The translations under genes and the position numbers were made by a program. A stretch of DNA of 64,000 nt, from NCBI GenBank assembly GCA_001600055.1, contig BCIV01000001.1, forward strand, positions 1,047,774 through 1,111,773, given 5' to 3'. Below are positions 1 through 10,745 of this stretch, piece by piece (the stretch's first letter is position 1; each line of letters opens with the position of its first letter). The notes under the pieces are model-generated. The model had not been told where the DNA came from, did not search any database, and saw only the letters and a program-made list of their open reading frames with translations. The stretch comes from Filobasidium wieringae (Eukaryota; Basidiomycota; Tremellomycetes; Filobasidiales; Filobasidiaceae).

Positions 1-510
1 CCCAAACGTGGGACGGGACATGAACTCACACTGGATAAAGTACATCCCGATATCTTTCCTACTGTCGAGTACACTTTCCCACCACTGTAAATCGCTCTCC
101 AACGCTAAAGCGCTCTGCATGACTTCGTCCAGTATCTCCCTCCAGACGACGGTCACCGCTCGAGCCATGATCTGTGCTTCTCGAACTTTATCGACCGGAG
201 TGACTTTTGGCTGGTTCTGGTTTTGGTTCTGGTTCGACAAGGCATGATCGTTACCCTCCTGGTTGGGTTCATGGATGTCCACCAGGGATTGCAAGACGAC
301 CTCGAGTTGTTTCCTCGTTATCGGTTTAGCCGTACTCAGATCCCTCAGAGCTCTTTCGATGGTCAGGGAGGTAGGGGAAGATTGGTCCACCTCGGAATCC
401 GTTCCCAAGACTGAGATGGGGATGGATATGGGGATGGTAGAGAGGGCGGTGAGGGAATGGTTGAGCTCTTCGAAAGCGTACGAGGGAGGGTGGGTGCGGA
501 GGAACGACAT
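1..510 (-). CDS. Nuclear control of ATPase protein 2 (NCA2)-like, N-terminal part
   Basis: The first exon runs from the ATG at 510 down to about position 30, where a GTGAGT donor follows. The rest of the gene lies beyond the window start. The visible part, about 160 residues, starts MSFLRTHPPSYAFEELNHSL, has an Asn/Gln repeat near residue 100 and ends with a pattern like VWREILDEVMQSAL, then DLQWWESVLDSRKDIGMYFI. That ending resembles the region of fungal NCA2 proteins (a tryptophan-rich segment with a 'LY/MYF.Q' pattern). NCA2 is a mitochondrial protein linked in yeast to expression of the mitochondrial ATP6/ATP8 transcripts. The assignment rests on remembered family pattern and no diagnostic domain is complete here, so it is moderate. 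The gene is divergent from EMC7. Confidence 0.5.
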   Translation of the reverse strand, partial: MSFLRTHPPSYAFEELNHSLTALSTIPISIPISVLGTDSEVDQSSPTSLTIERALRDLSTAKPITRKQLEVVLQSLVDIHEPNQEGNDHALSNQNQNQNQPKVTPVDKVREAQIMARAVTVVWREILDEVMQSALALESDLQWWESVLDSRKDIGMYFIQCEFMSRPTFG

Positions 511-831
511 GATGCGTTGCCTGTCCTTTTTTCTTCCTTTTTCTTCGAGCGACCTATTCCCTAGTCACCTAGCAATGTGATCCTCCTGCTAGCTCGTGCT
601 GCCAGCGTGTTGGGTGATCTGTGGTTGGTGTCGCTACTCGAAGAGAGAGGATATGGTATTATTTGTCAAGTGAAGTGACGTCGTGATAAAACATGTCAGG
701 CTCCCGCTCACTCTCGCTAGACTCTCACCTAACCAAAGCCTGGTACTACGCTGTAGCTACTGTTACCATCTCGACTGCTGCTACTGTCACCGCTCCGTTA
801 CTCTGCTATCACTACCATCACCGCCACCAGC
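511..831. other. Divergent intergenic region, NCA2-like / EMC7
   Basis: About 320 bp separate the two divergent start codons. The stretch just before EMC7 is rich in pyrimidine triplets. I see no RNA gene or convincing ORF, and it probably holds both promoters and 5' leaders. Confidence 0.6.
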
Positions 832-1941
832 ATGCGACTCGCAGCGTAAGTACTCACACACCTCCCGCCCACGCTCGTTCCCACTTGACCCGACCATCCC
901 GCATCCCAGATTCGCATCAATAGCGTGCCTCTTCAGCTCGGCGCTCGCACTCGACATCAGAGGATCGATAGAGTGGAACGAACATCTCAAAGGTAAGCTC
1001 AGTAGTAGTGATCACTTCATAGTGGTAACAGCGACAGATCTAATGTAACTACTCCGTGTGACAGATGTGAACGAGTTGCGGCCGAGTGATAGGATCGTGC
1101 TAAACCAGGGGGAACGCTCGACGTTCATACGGAAGGATGGAAGTTTTGTCTTGTGAGTTCATGCCCAAACTACCTCGGTTTATCGAAAAATACGTATCTG
1201 ATCCATATCTTTGAAAAATCTAGCCCTGATGTACCGGAGGGAGAATATATCCTAGAAGTCCTCTCCAATACCCACGCGATCGAGCCCGTAAGCTTGTCCA
1301 TCTCTTGAACCTGATCACTCGGCTAACTTTCCTCACTCTCACTTCACAGCTTTACATCACTATTCCATCCCCAGATTCGATCCATATCCAACCGTATCAC
1401 CCTCTCCGAATCCCCTCCCTGCCGGCTCAACAAGACCCTTTGCTCGCTAGTAGCAGCAGCACCACCTCTCCCAGCGGTCAATCCTCCCCGCCCCTCTCCC
1501 CCTCGCCCTCACTCCCCTACCCGATCCTCCTTCATCCTCAACTCCGTCTCTCCTCCGTCCTCTTCGACCTCCCCCCCTCGGCAGGGACGAACATTCTCCA
1601 AATGTTCAAATCCCCCATGGTCCTCATGCTCGTCTTTACTGGTATCATGGCCATCTTTGCTCCCAAACTCTTGAGCTCGATGGAGATGGATCCGGAGGAT
1701 GCGAAGAGTATGAAAGAGATGAGGGAGAGGTTCCAGAGCGTTCAGACTACCGATTGGGGTGAAAAGTGAGTCCGGTGTGCGGTCGTTTTAGATGAGGGGG
1801 TCGGCGAAGCTGATGAGACTCGATCACGATTGCAGGTTGGCCGGCAAGTTGGCTGGGGTTTCGGGAGAGGGACAAGGGGTCGTTGATGCCGCCCCGCCTT
1901 TGACCGCGTCGACCGCTAATAGGAGAAGAAAAGGTCGTTGA
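832..1941 (+). CDS. EMC7: ER membrane protein complex subunit 7
   Basis: Six exons are predicted: 832-845, 910-992, 1065-1152, 1224-1287, 1350-1765 and 1836-1941, giving 256 residues in one frame. An N-terminal signal sequence (MRLAAFASIACLFSSALAL) precedes a beta-sandwich domain with VPEGEYILEVLS and LYITIPSPDSI patterns. A single C-terminal membrane helix follows (SPMVLMLVFTGIMAIFAP), then PKLLSSMEMDPEDAKSMKEM, the typical EMC7 tail. The protein is a subunit of the EMC insertase, which places tail-anchored and multi-pass proteins into the ER membrane. The low-complexity Ser/Pro insert around residues 115-145 is probably a loop. The first coding exon is only 14 nt. Family identity is strong, while exon 1 depends on one GTAAGT donor. 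Confidence 0.85.
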
Positions 1942-2337
1942 TGGAGATGTTGGTGGTACCGATATATTCATATACCGTTTCATGAGAGAACATTCGCTGC
2001 CGTTTGATCGAGTGTGCGATCGAAAGTTATGAATGGCATGTTCTCTTTCAGACCTTTGTACGGCGATCCGATGGGAAGACGACATTTCGAAATACCCCTT
2101 GACAATGACACGATATCTTTGTACCCCGCATTTTGTAGGAAAGAGACCATCATGATGCAAATCGTGAAACAAACAAGGGATACAAAACGGTACGACGATT
2201 GAGGTATTATAGAACCGGTCACAAAACATGGGCGTTCAAAGGGTCGTTGAAAAAGTGAGAGGCGGGAACGGGCGGTCGTCATTTCTTGAGATAGCGTCTA
2301 GGTTGCAGGTCCACGGATGGTGTGAGTGATGGTCGTT
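1942..2337. other. Convergent 3' region, EMC7 / DUF7137 gene
   Basis: This stretch of about 400 bp lies between two facing stop codons and presumably holds both 3' UTRs. Open frames here have no recognisable protein pattern. Confidence 0.6.
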
Positions 2338-3121
2338 TCATGCTCTGCCTCTGCGTCCGCCGATAAGTCCCCAGCCACTTATGAGCATGACGAGGGAGGT
2401 GAAGAGCATGAGGAATAAAGGGTTCGTCACTAGTTTCGTACCGGACGAACAGTTCGCGCAATGCCATTCTAAATCGACGATTCAAGAAATATCAGTGGAT
2501 CCGCCTCCATCTCATTCAACACTGAATCGACTCACGGGAAAGCGGTACATATGTCTGAGGGAAATACAGGGCGAACTGCATCCCGGAATAAGGAGAAAAC
2601 CTTCCCCCAGCTTGAGCCGCAGCGGTCCCCCTCTCATCAAAGATCTGTAATCGATAGGTGGCCGCTGCTAATGGAGTGTTCTGCTTGTTTTGTTCGTAAT
2701 CGTAAGGGGACCAGACGATCTCCGTGGCTGATCCTGGAATGACATTCTCTACTTCTCCAGCTGCGTTGGTAGGTCCTACTGGATAGGTATTGCCGTTGTC
2801 CGAACACGAGGCGATAACGGTCAGAGAGGTAGGGGTGACACTGCATAATAATGGGTGGTCAGTATCAATATGTCGTGAACACCGATCTACCCCTAAACTC
2901 ACTATAGACTCGTTAGGTTCCATCCGAAAGTGACCATATTCGATGGAGCGATTTTATAGTATGAAGCCGAAGCACTGCTGGGAGGTTTCTATGGGCAAAG
3001 AACGATCAGTCAAGGCGAAATGTAATGATTGTTTACGAAATCGTTTCCATACCGTCATGGTCAGACCACCTGCAGCGGCGGTCTGAGGAATGGAGATCGT
3101 GGCAGTAGCAGTAGTGCTCAT
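2338..3121 (-). CDS. DUF7137 domain membrane protein
   Basis: Four exons are visible. The protein reads MSTTATATISIPQTAAAGGL, then a beta-rich domain (IAPSNMVTFGWNLTSLYVTP, VIASCSDNGNTYPV, TEIVWSPYDY, YRLQIFDERG, FALYFPQTYVPLSQWHCANC) and a C-terminal membrane helix ending in GGRRGRA, about 200 residues in all. The order 'FGWN..SL.VTP', 'VW', 'Y.L.IYD', 'Y.PQ.Y.PL.W.C..C' is that of the fungal DUF7137 family, which is of unknown function and probably lies outside the plasma membrane or in the ER lumen. The start is uncertain. The ATG at 3121 has an in-frame stop just upstream, yet family members usually begin with a signal peptide, so an upstream exon may be missing. The 3' end converges on EMC7. 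Confidence 0.7.
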
Positions 3122-3597
3122 CGTTTAGACTGGCAGAGAGAGGATTCAGGAGATCGAGTTGGCTGCCTAGAGAGATCGATGGCAAGAAGTGGTTCAAGTC
3201 TGATGCAATTGAACGGGATCTCTACACAACCACAACTTTCCAGAGCTCGGACTTCTCGTCCATAGTCCGCACGCACAGCCTTGTGAGCTGGTCGACCTTT
3301 GCATCGGATACCTGATCAATGGCGAGCCGAGATGCCCTACTTCCACTACGCTTATACCAAACGGACAAGCAGAGATATTCACTGAGGAATGCCGATGTGA
3401 CAAGCTGTTTGAAACATAGGACCATGCCTCGACCAGATAGTCGTCCGATAGCAGTACTCTGCATCATGGTGACATGTATCGAATATGACAAGTAAACCTT
3501 CAAGGGTATGCGAAAGGGTATCCAAACGAATCTTCAAACCATAACTTCCTTTTAAACCCTGTTTTCCTTCTTTTTCTTTCCATTCTTCTCGCTTTGC
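3122..3597. other. Intergenic region upstream of the DUF7137 gene
   Basis: About 475 bp lie between the DUF7137 start and the AEC transporter stop, both on the minus strand. Part may be a 5' leader or missing first exon of the DUF7137 gene. I found no signal-peptide ORF in it. Confidence 0.5.
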
Positions 3598-5519
3598 CTA
3601 CTTGTTGTGCAATACTTGAACCACAGCCAGAGCTGCAGAGACGCTGATACTGATGAGCGGGGTGGCGATGTGACTGATGAGCAAAGTCTGCGCCACGACA
3701 GATTCGGTTTCCTCGCTGGCATCGCTCATAGCGACAATTGCTGCAAGGGACAAAGCGGATGGTCCGGTAGGTGCCAAAATGAGCATAAAGTCCTGTTCGA
3801 GAGACTCGATTTCAGCATCAAAACAAGAAGGGGTCTTGCAGGTCAAACGTACGAGGATTGGGTCGTTCTTGATGTAGTCCCCCAGCCACTTCCTTGCCCC
3901 ATAGACCAACCCACAAGCTACAGCGGTAGTGATGATGAATCGGTAGAAGAACAAGTACGATAAGGTTCCGATAGGAGGCCGCTTTCCCGCTTTACTCCTC
4001 AACTGACTGCCGAGAATAACGGTTTGTAGAGAAGTATACAGATCTCCTAGGTTCTCGACGGACTGTTCGAACGCTGATAACGCGCCGGAATCGTCGAAAA
4101 GGGATTTGCGCAAGAATGGGATCAGGCCGACAATAATGGCCAAGATTCCGCCCCACATGGGAGGGTTCATGACGGTGTTGATCTTCTCAAAGACGAACTT
4201 CATCCTCGCCCAAATACCCATGGTGACAGCTTTAGCTTTCTTCTTGTTGAGCAAAGGCGAAGTCTCGTTGTCCTCGACCGAAGGGTAAGGCTGGACGTTT
4301 GGGTAATCTCCCTGAGGGTTACTAGGTCCGTGCGTATGATCAATCAGTTCGGGTAGGACGGGTAGCTTGTTAGGAAATTCAGAGATAGTGCTCTCTAGGA
4401 AAGTCTGAGGGTTCCAGGAAGTCTGTTCTCCCCCTTCCTTCTTCTCAAGTATATCTATGATACGATACATTCGTCAGCCCAGAACGCAGGCACCATCATC
4501 GTCTTTCACTCACAAGGACCAATGGCGAACCTAGAAGATGACATGCTGATCAACGTCGAGTTTCCCCCTATTTCTGACCACCCGCAAGCTCACCTGACCA
4601 AATTCGAAACCAACGCGTTGATCAGAAGATAAACCTGTTCATATCGCGATCATTAGCTCTCGAACCCAGCCAAAGATAAAGCGAGTGAAATCCTTACCTT
4701 TCCTCGACGTAGAACTTCGCTCATCTCTTCCCCCTCTCCTACGAGAGACTTGAGCGTTCCGATCTTGCCTAAGGCTTGAAGCAATAGCAAGGGGAGTGAA
4801 GTAGCGTTGTTGAAGATCATGCAAGGGCTTTTATCATTTGGACAGGATCAGTAAGAAGAACAGGGTATCGAGAGAACAACCGAGGAGGGGATCGAGAGAA
4901 GGGGGAGGGCCAGACGACGGACTTACATGAGCCATTGTGGGAATCCAAATACTTTTACTCCGATTTCACCGAAGATATAGGAGATCAGTTGGTAGAGTAG
5001 GGACATCACTACCACGATCCAATCTGTTCCAAGAAAGGACATGCAGAGTTGATGAGAATCAGTTCCGGTTACTCGACTACAGCTTGGGAATATGAGTTTC
5101 ACTTACAGGAAGCCAGGTTCTTCGGGGTGGCCAAGGGTCCGATCTGGGAAAAGAGGAGACATGGTAGAAAGATCTTTACACAAAGTTTGCTTATCCCCTG
5201 ATAAAGATCGAACAAGATTGAATTCCAACGATATCGGAGGACGAAATGTAAAGATTTCAGATTTCGGACGTACGTTCTCCGTCTTTGAATCGATGAACCC
5301 TTTCCTGCGCATGAAATAACCATAACCGAGGATGAGAAGAACCGTCACTGAAGCCTGATCCGAGTGGCAACAGTCCGCAGTTGAAACGAATGGAATAGCA
5401 AAAGGTCGAGGGAGATAACCATTCCGTTAGTTCCCACGGAAGAAAAGGGGCTTCTTGGCTTGGCTAACCTGGAGGGCTGATAGCGTGGTCGTCCCGAACT
5501 GTTTGAAATCGATCCCCAT
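3598..5519 (-). CDS. Auxin efflux carrier (AEC) family membrane transporter
   Basis: The gene starts MGIDFKQFGTTTLSALQ and has about eight exons, the last ending with TAG at 3598. N-terminal helices include VTVLLILGYGYFMRRKGFID and a PCLLFSQIGPLATP segment. An MIFNNATSLPLLLLQALGKI segment follows, matching the conserved 'NNt..lPl.l' motif of the AEC/PIN-like superfamily. A cytosolic loop carries NETSPLLNKKK, a possible acidic dileucine vacuolar signal, and four to five C-terminal helices end in SAALAVVQVLHNK. The run TCKTPSCFDAEIESLEQ that appears in the open frame near 3785-3845 is an in-frame intron, and removing it gives NDPIL-DFMLILAPTGPSAL as expected. Yeast ECM3-type relatives are uncharacterised membrane carriers of the ER or vacuole. 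The substrate cannot be inferred. Confidence 0.85.
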
Positions 5520-6063
5520 ATTGTATGAATACCGATGTAATGGTAGATCTGGTAGAGTGGTAGGGTGTCTCAGGGATTGAACACAACCATACGATGGCAG
5601 GACAAGGATCCGGAGCAGGCATGATATCTATCTCGCTGGTCCAAGTCTGCTTGATCACACGATCGAAGCGGGAATCGATGAGGTCATCGCCCAGCGAATA
5701 TATCGGAAATGCCCAGACAACATCAAGTCATTCGACAGCAACTGGGCTACTAGGCAACTAGACATCTGGGCAATGGACTTTGAAAGCGTTCAGGCCATTC
5801 GCTTGTCTACTTTACCAAAGTCTCGAAGATGTATCCGATTCTTCTGACTTTTCTACCCGATCGTGTCTCTCATATCTCTTCCAGAACGTGTTCCTGACAG
5901 CGGAAGACTGCCGAGTGGCTTGAGAACCTCCTTTGAGCACCAGAACGCAGGTAACTAGACACGCATGCATATTCAGATCTCAATCTCACAATCAAACAAG
6001 AACGTTCAAAACGCTATACAAATAATTCTACTGCTTCTCACCACTCCACGCCCTCTATAACGC
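5520..6063. other. Intergenic region upstream of the AEC transporter
   Basis: About 540 bp lie between two minus-strand genes: the AEC promoter and leader, and the 3' UTR of the M28 peptidase. I see no RNA gene or repeat. Confidence 0.55.
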
Positions 6064-7817
6064 TCACTTTCCACCATACCCTGCGAGCTCTACTCCGAAA
6101 GCGACAGCCAACTTGGAGAACTCCTTCATGTGGTCGAAAGAGAACTCGGGGTGATCGGTAGTATCGCTCGACGAATGGATAAGCTTGTCAGAATCCGCAA
6201 AGGTAGATTCTGTAAACGCATGGCGATTAGGGACAAGGTTCGGGATAAACATATACATAGCATCGGCGTACCGATGGTGAAAGCGGACTGGTATCCTGCT
6301 TGAGAGAAACTAGCGTGGTCCGAACACTAGATGGAGAAGAAGACCAGATCTGATGAGCTCCAACGGCGGATTGCGATGTTCTGGTGCAAAAACTTACAGC
6401 GTATCCGCATTTAGTAGGAACAGGGCTGTACGGGAGAATATAAGGTTGATCAGGGTCTAAGTTCAACGAAATCGGCTTGCTTTAATTGAGCTTACGAGAT
6501 ATCGACTGTGAAGCAGATGAAAGATCAGTTAGATCGTGACGATAGTGTTCAATAGCTTCTTGACGTACGATAAGATTCCACAGCTTCAGTGATAAAGTGA
6601 GAAAGCCTGTATACCCATCACGTCAGCTTTGTCCATCCCTTATTCCTCTGGAGAAACGGCCAACTCACGCAGGATCGACAAAATCGGTGATAACCCCCAC
6701 AACCTCCTCAGTCCCCTTCTTAACCCAGGCGGTCATATCCATCTGGACCATCCCCTTGACCACGACTCCCTGTTGTTCGTATGACTTGGCGATCGCCTGA
6801 GAACCGAGGAGACCTCCTTCTTCCGCGGAATACCAGTGGAACTCCAGATCAGATTCCGTAGGGACATATCCTGACTCGCAGAGAGCTCGGAAAGCGTGGA
6901 TGGTAGAGGTCGTGCCGGAACCGTCGTCATCAGCTGCCGAGTATAAACACAGTATGAGTCAAATGAACCACCGAGCGTTGCGAACGATCTCTACTCACCT
7001 CCAGGAGCGGGAAGGAAAGGCCACATGTTGGCGCTATCCTGATGAGCACCCACAACAACCACGCTCTTCTCTTTCAAACCTTTCCCACCGGCCGCAGGGA
7101 TCTTGGCAATGACGCTCCCCTGACCCCAAGGATGTTCGAAATGCTTGACTTCGACCTTGGCCTTCTTGTTCAACTTTGCGACGTCTTTGACTTGGTTAAA
7201 TAACCATTCGCTGGACTCGGCTCCGGTAGAGGATTTGTAGTATCGGGTACGGAAGGAGGAAAAGGTCTTGAGGAACTCTTTCATCGAGGTGGTGGAGATG
7301 CTGGGGAAGAGGGATTCGATGTATTCGTGAGTGGTACTGTTGACCTTGGAAGGAGAGGGGTATTCAAAGTTGTTCTTCTTTCCTCCAGGCGCGAACAAGT
7401 TGCTGAATCCCAAATCGGGGTGATCGGTGCTGCAAGCGATATCAGTCAGCAATCAGCGACTAACCATAAATCATCAGCACAGACATAAACTCACATGTCC
7501 ATAAACTTGAGCCCCTTGGCCCTAGCCTCGATCTTCTCCAATTCGGTCATCCAGACAGGAGCCTCGTCCTGTCCAAACCTGACCAGCCTCATATCCCTCA
7601 GATCGAGATCGAAACCAGGTTCCTTCCATTCGTACATGGCCTGGCGAAGATGAGCGGACTTGTCTTCGCTCAAAAGAGCTGATTTGAAGAGATCATGGGG
7701 GGAAGGAGGGGAGGCGTGATGAGGTGCGTGAGATGATGGGGCGGTGACAGGGGAGGCGGAGGTCAAGAGTGATGGCGCTGCCGCGAGGAGTGCGAGGAGA
7801 GGGATGAAGCTGCGCAT
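6064..7817 (-). CDS. Secreted M28E leucine aminopeptidase
   Basis: A signal peptide (MRSFIPLLALLAAAPSLLTSA) leads into a propeptide-like region and then the M28 metallopeptidase domain. The five expected zinc ligands are visible: His in VVVGAHQDSAN, Asp in GADDDGSGT, Glu in WYSAEEGGLLGS, Asp in MVQMDMTAW and His in ACSDHASFSQAGY. The paired Cys (CGYAC) and the DTTDHPEFSF tail are typical of fungal LAP1-type aminopeptidases (subfamily M28E). These remove N-terminal Leu and other residues from peptides outside the cell. The length, roughly 400 residues, fits the family. Several introns of 50-80 nt are needed. The stop is TGA at 6064. The gene is divergent from the SDR gene. Confidence 0.88.
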
Positions 7818-8224
7818 GTTGTGTTGGGTATGGATGTGTTAGATAGACGAAGTGTGTGGATGTATGAAGAAGGAAAGGAACCAAGATCAAGTAGTTGTTG
7901 CTGTTGATCGCTGGTTACGGATTGATGATATCGCTCGACTACTACGAGGTGCATGCTTGCGAATCGCCGGTGAAACCCGAATCCGGACATTCTCTGATAA
8001 CAGCATGCAAGTTAGAATCAATGACGTGGATAGATGACCTTTCTGTCGGCAATACCCGAACTCGCGTAACATTCTGGGTAAACCGGTTATAATTCAGGTT
8101 CCAAGCTTTCAAACACAGAGCGCTCATGTACAACGTACAACCCATCCTTCTTGCAGAGCTTGCAGTACACTCAGAGCAGCATTTCCTCTTCGAATTCCCT
8201 AATACAAACAATACTTATATCCTA
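7818..8224. other. Divergent promoter region, M28 peptidase / SDR
   Basis: About 400 bp lie between divergent starts. An ATG at 8126, in frame with the SDR gene, would add 33 residues, and I regard that as leader sequence. There is no other feature. Confidence 0.5.
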
Positions 8225-9398
8225 ATGTCGGGTCTAGATACTAGTTCTCTCTTCAGTGTCAAGGACAAGGTGCGTTTCTCGGTTTGCAACGGCCAAGAAA
8301 CCCAAGCTGACCCTTCGTTCCAGGTCGTGCTGGTCACTGGTGGTGGTCGAGGGGTAGGGGAGATGGTCAGTCTAGCTCTTATTTCACACCTTCTCTCTTA
8401 CCTCAACTGATTCAAACCGCTCGATAGATCGCAGAGGGATACGTCCAGAACGGAGCGAAAGTGTACATCTCCTCCCGAACCCCTAAAGCTTTGAACGAAA
8501 CCGCCGAAAGGTTGAACAAGCTTGGAAAAGGGACCTGTATTCCCATTGTCGCAGATCTTAGCAAGTAGGTTTACGCTTTAGTCTCGTATTGGAACTCAAC
8601 TGATCCAGTTCGTTGGACAGGTTCGATGAGTGTGTCAAGCTCGCAGAAGAAATGCAGAAACGAGAGAAAGGTTCGTTCGGCGTATTCCCCGTTCAGCCAT
8701 AGTCACATCGTTAGACTAAGTCATTCAACCCAACAAATCCAGTCCTCAATATCCTCGTGAACAACTCCGGAGCGACCTGGGGTGAACCCCTCGAGTCTTA
8801 CCCCGATCAAGCGTTCACCAAGCTCTTCACCCTCAACGTTCAGCGTGTATTCACGCTCGTTCAGAAATTAGTACCGATGCTTAGGAAGGGAGCGGAACAG
8901 GATAAAGTGGCTAGGATCATCAATGTACGCTTTCCTCTCCCAGCCCGATTTTTTCGCAGAGAAGCTGATTGAGGATGTCCCGATTATAGATCGGTAGTAT
9001 CAATGGAGAGGCTGCACCGGGAATGGAAACCTACGCGTACTCGTCTTCCAAGGCGGCTCTAGCTCAGTAAGCTGCGTGTTCCCACACTGATCGTCTTTCC
9101 TTACTGATCTGACCTCTCGATGTACAGCTTGAGTCGTCACTTGGCCGCCCGACTGGCCCCAGAGGGGATCAACGTCAACACCCTTGCCCTCGGCCCGTTC
9201 CCTAGTAAGATGATGTCCGCCACTCTCAAGGACTTCAAAGCCCAGATCGTTAGTGGGATCCCTATGGGTCGAGTAGGTGAAAAGGAAGATATCGTCGGTG
9301 CTTGTTTGTGGTTGAGCGGAAGGGCGGGTGAATGGATCACCGGAGCGACGGTACCTATCGAAGGTGGTCATTTGGTAGGAACGAAATCCAAGTTGTAA
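8225..9398 (+). CDS. Short-chain dehydrogenase/reductase (RhlG-like)
   Basis: The spliced protein, about 270 residues, has the classical SDR pattern: a TGGGRGVGE cofactor loop near the N-terminus, NILVNNSGATWGEP, the catalytic Ser in INIGSINGEAAPG and the YxxxK pair in TYAYSSSKAAL. It ends GATVPIEGGHLVGTKSKL. This makes it an NAD(P)H-dependent oxidoreductase. The EGINVNTLALGPFPSKM segment is close to fungal proteins often named 'rhamnolipid biosynthesis 3-oxoacyl-ACP reductase', but the substrate is not shown. I chose ATG 8225 because it sits just before the Rossmann fold; ATG 8126 is in frame and possible. At least five introns of 50-70 nt are needed, one falling between RIIN and IGS. Confidence 0.85.
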
Positions 9399-9522
9399 AT
9401 CGGAATAAGAAGTAAAACATCGCTCCTGGTTGGGTTGAAATGAACGCGAGAAATGCAATTATCACAGCGGAAAATACAACCACGATTGATGACGACTTCT
9501 ATCTTGCTATTCCCGCGGCGTC

Positions 9523-10322
9523 TCACAACCGGCTCTTGATCCCCTGTATCAATACCTCGGCCTCGTCATCGCTCAAGAAATCCCGATTGGCCATCTCACC
9601 ACGCAACATGAACTGATGAGTTGGAGCGTTGGTCGTTGCCGCTTTATTTTTGGATTTCCGTTTGGAAGAGAGATCGCCTACTGGATCGGAGGTGGGGGCG
9701 GAGAAGGAGGGTGCGGGGATGAGGTGCCAATGTACCTAGAGAAAGGGCTGGAATTGAGTGGCTAGCCCTATCGCAAAAGAAGAAGAAGAGGGAGAGCTTA
9801 CATGCTGTGGAGAAGAAAGTCGGTTAAGTCTTGCACGATAGGGCTAGAGACGGAAGATACTCACATGAACCGCTTGGGCATATCCTTGATTACAGACGAC
9901 ATTTAGATCAGGATTACCCGTTGCTATTGCCTCGTGTACTCTTTAGTTCTGAACCTGGCCTGAGCAGCGCTCTACTTACCTTCGCATATAGCTTTCACTA
10001 CTCGGGGAAGAGCAGTCCCCATCACCCCTCCAAGGGTTGGAGGCAGATCTGCTAATCTTGCCACATGTGCTTTGGGAATGAGAAGCGTATGGCCCGGTCT
10101 CATCGGGTAGATATCTGGATTTCTGAGCGTTTTAGCCAATATAGTATTTAGAGCCGAATAATAAAAAAACCTACCTAGGAAAGCCATACAATGCTCGTCC
10201 TCGTAGCAGATGAATGCCTCGCTCTTGCGCGCAATAATCCTGCAGAATGTACATGTCTTGTCCTCTAGTGGTGGGTATGAAGGAGGTCGGTCCTGGACTG
10301 ATTTGAGTACGAACGAGGTCAT
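9523..10322 (-). CDS. Histidine triad (HIT) nucleotide hydrolase/transferase
   Basis: The predicted exons on the minus strand are 10322-10175, 10114-9980, 9938-9865, 9804-9802 and 9735-9523, giving 190 residues. The protein carries a CTFCRI zinc knuckle, FICYEDEHCMAFLDIYPMRP, GHTLLIPKAHV, ATGNPDLNVVCNQGYAQAV and the HIT triad HVHWHLIPAP. HIT proteins hydrolyse or transfer nucleoside phosphates, with the middle His as nucleophile. A CxxC plus a HIT core fits the HINT/Hnt branch found in fungi. The C-terminal tail has a basic SSKRKSKNK stretch that could be a nuclear signal. The fourth exon appears to be a single codon; see the findings. The start at 10322 follows CAAC and gives the conserved N-terminus; an upstream in-frame ATG exists. 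The gene is divergent from histone H3. Confidence 0.85.
9802..9804 (-). other. Candidate 3-nt micro-exon in the HIT gene
   Basis: A CAT codon is flanked by a CCACAG acceptor and a GTAAGC donor. The two resulting introns are 60 and 66 nt. It supplies the first His of HxHxH in the frame QAV-H-H-V-H-W-H. Confidence 0.5.
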
Positions 10323-10745
10323 TGCTGAGAGTCTGAGGGGTGCTGTTGAGTCCCGATATGAAGAGAAATTGGTTGTAATTACCTGAACGTGATTATGGGT
10401 ATCGTGCTCAGTCGAATGCTCCTCCCTGGGAATTACCGATCGATTGCACATCCTTTGTTGACGTCAGATCCAGTCAAATACACGTCAAGCACGCTATCAC
10501 GGGGTTTACCGGCGATATCGTGTTTCGAGGGGAGGTAACAACAACGCATATCTGTTCTCGGCTCGACTAAAGTGACGCGCGTAAGCCATAGCTTTCTCGC
10601 CTCTGCCTGCTCTCCCTCTCCCTTCCTTCCCCCTTTGAACAATCGTCAATACACAATCGATATCGCACATTCGACCTGTACGTCAGATCTTCCCGATTCA
10701 ACCGCCACTACCGACAACTACCACCAGCAACAACCGCAAGAAACA
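10323..10745. promoter_or_regulatory. Divergent HIT / histone H3 promoter region
   Basis: This stretch of 423 bp lies between two divergent start codons. The H3 side has CT-rich tracts (10600-10640) and a CAA-rich leader just before the ATG. I could not assign a specific factor site. Confidence 0.5.

Noticed and set aside
3785..3845. Cys-containing insertion in the AEC transporter
   Set aside because: It is an in-frame intron with GTACGT and AACAG ends; removal restores the conserved helix.
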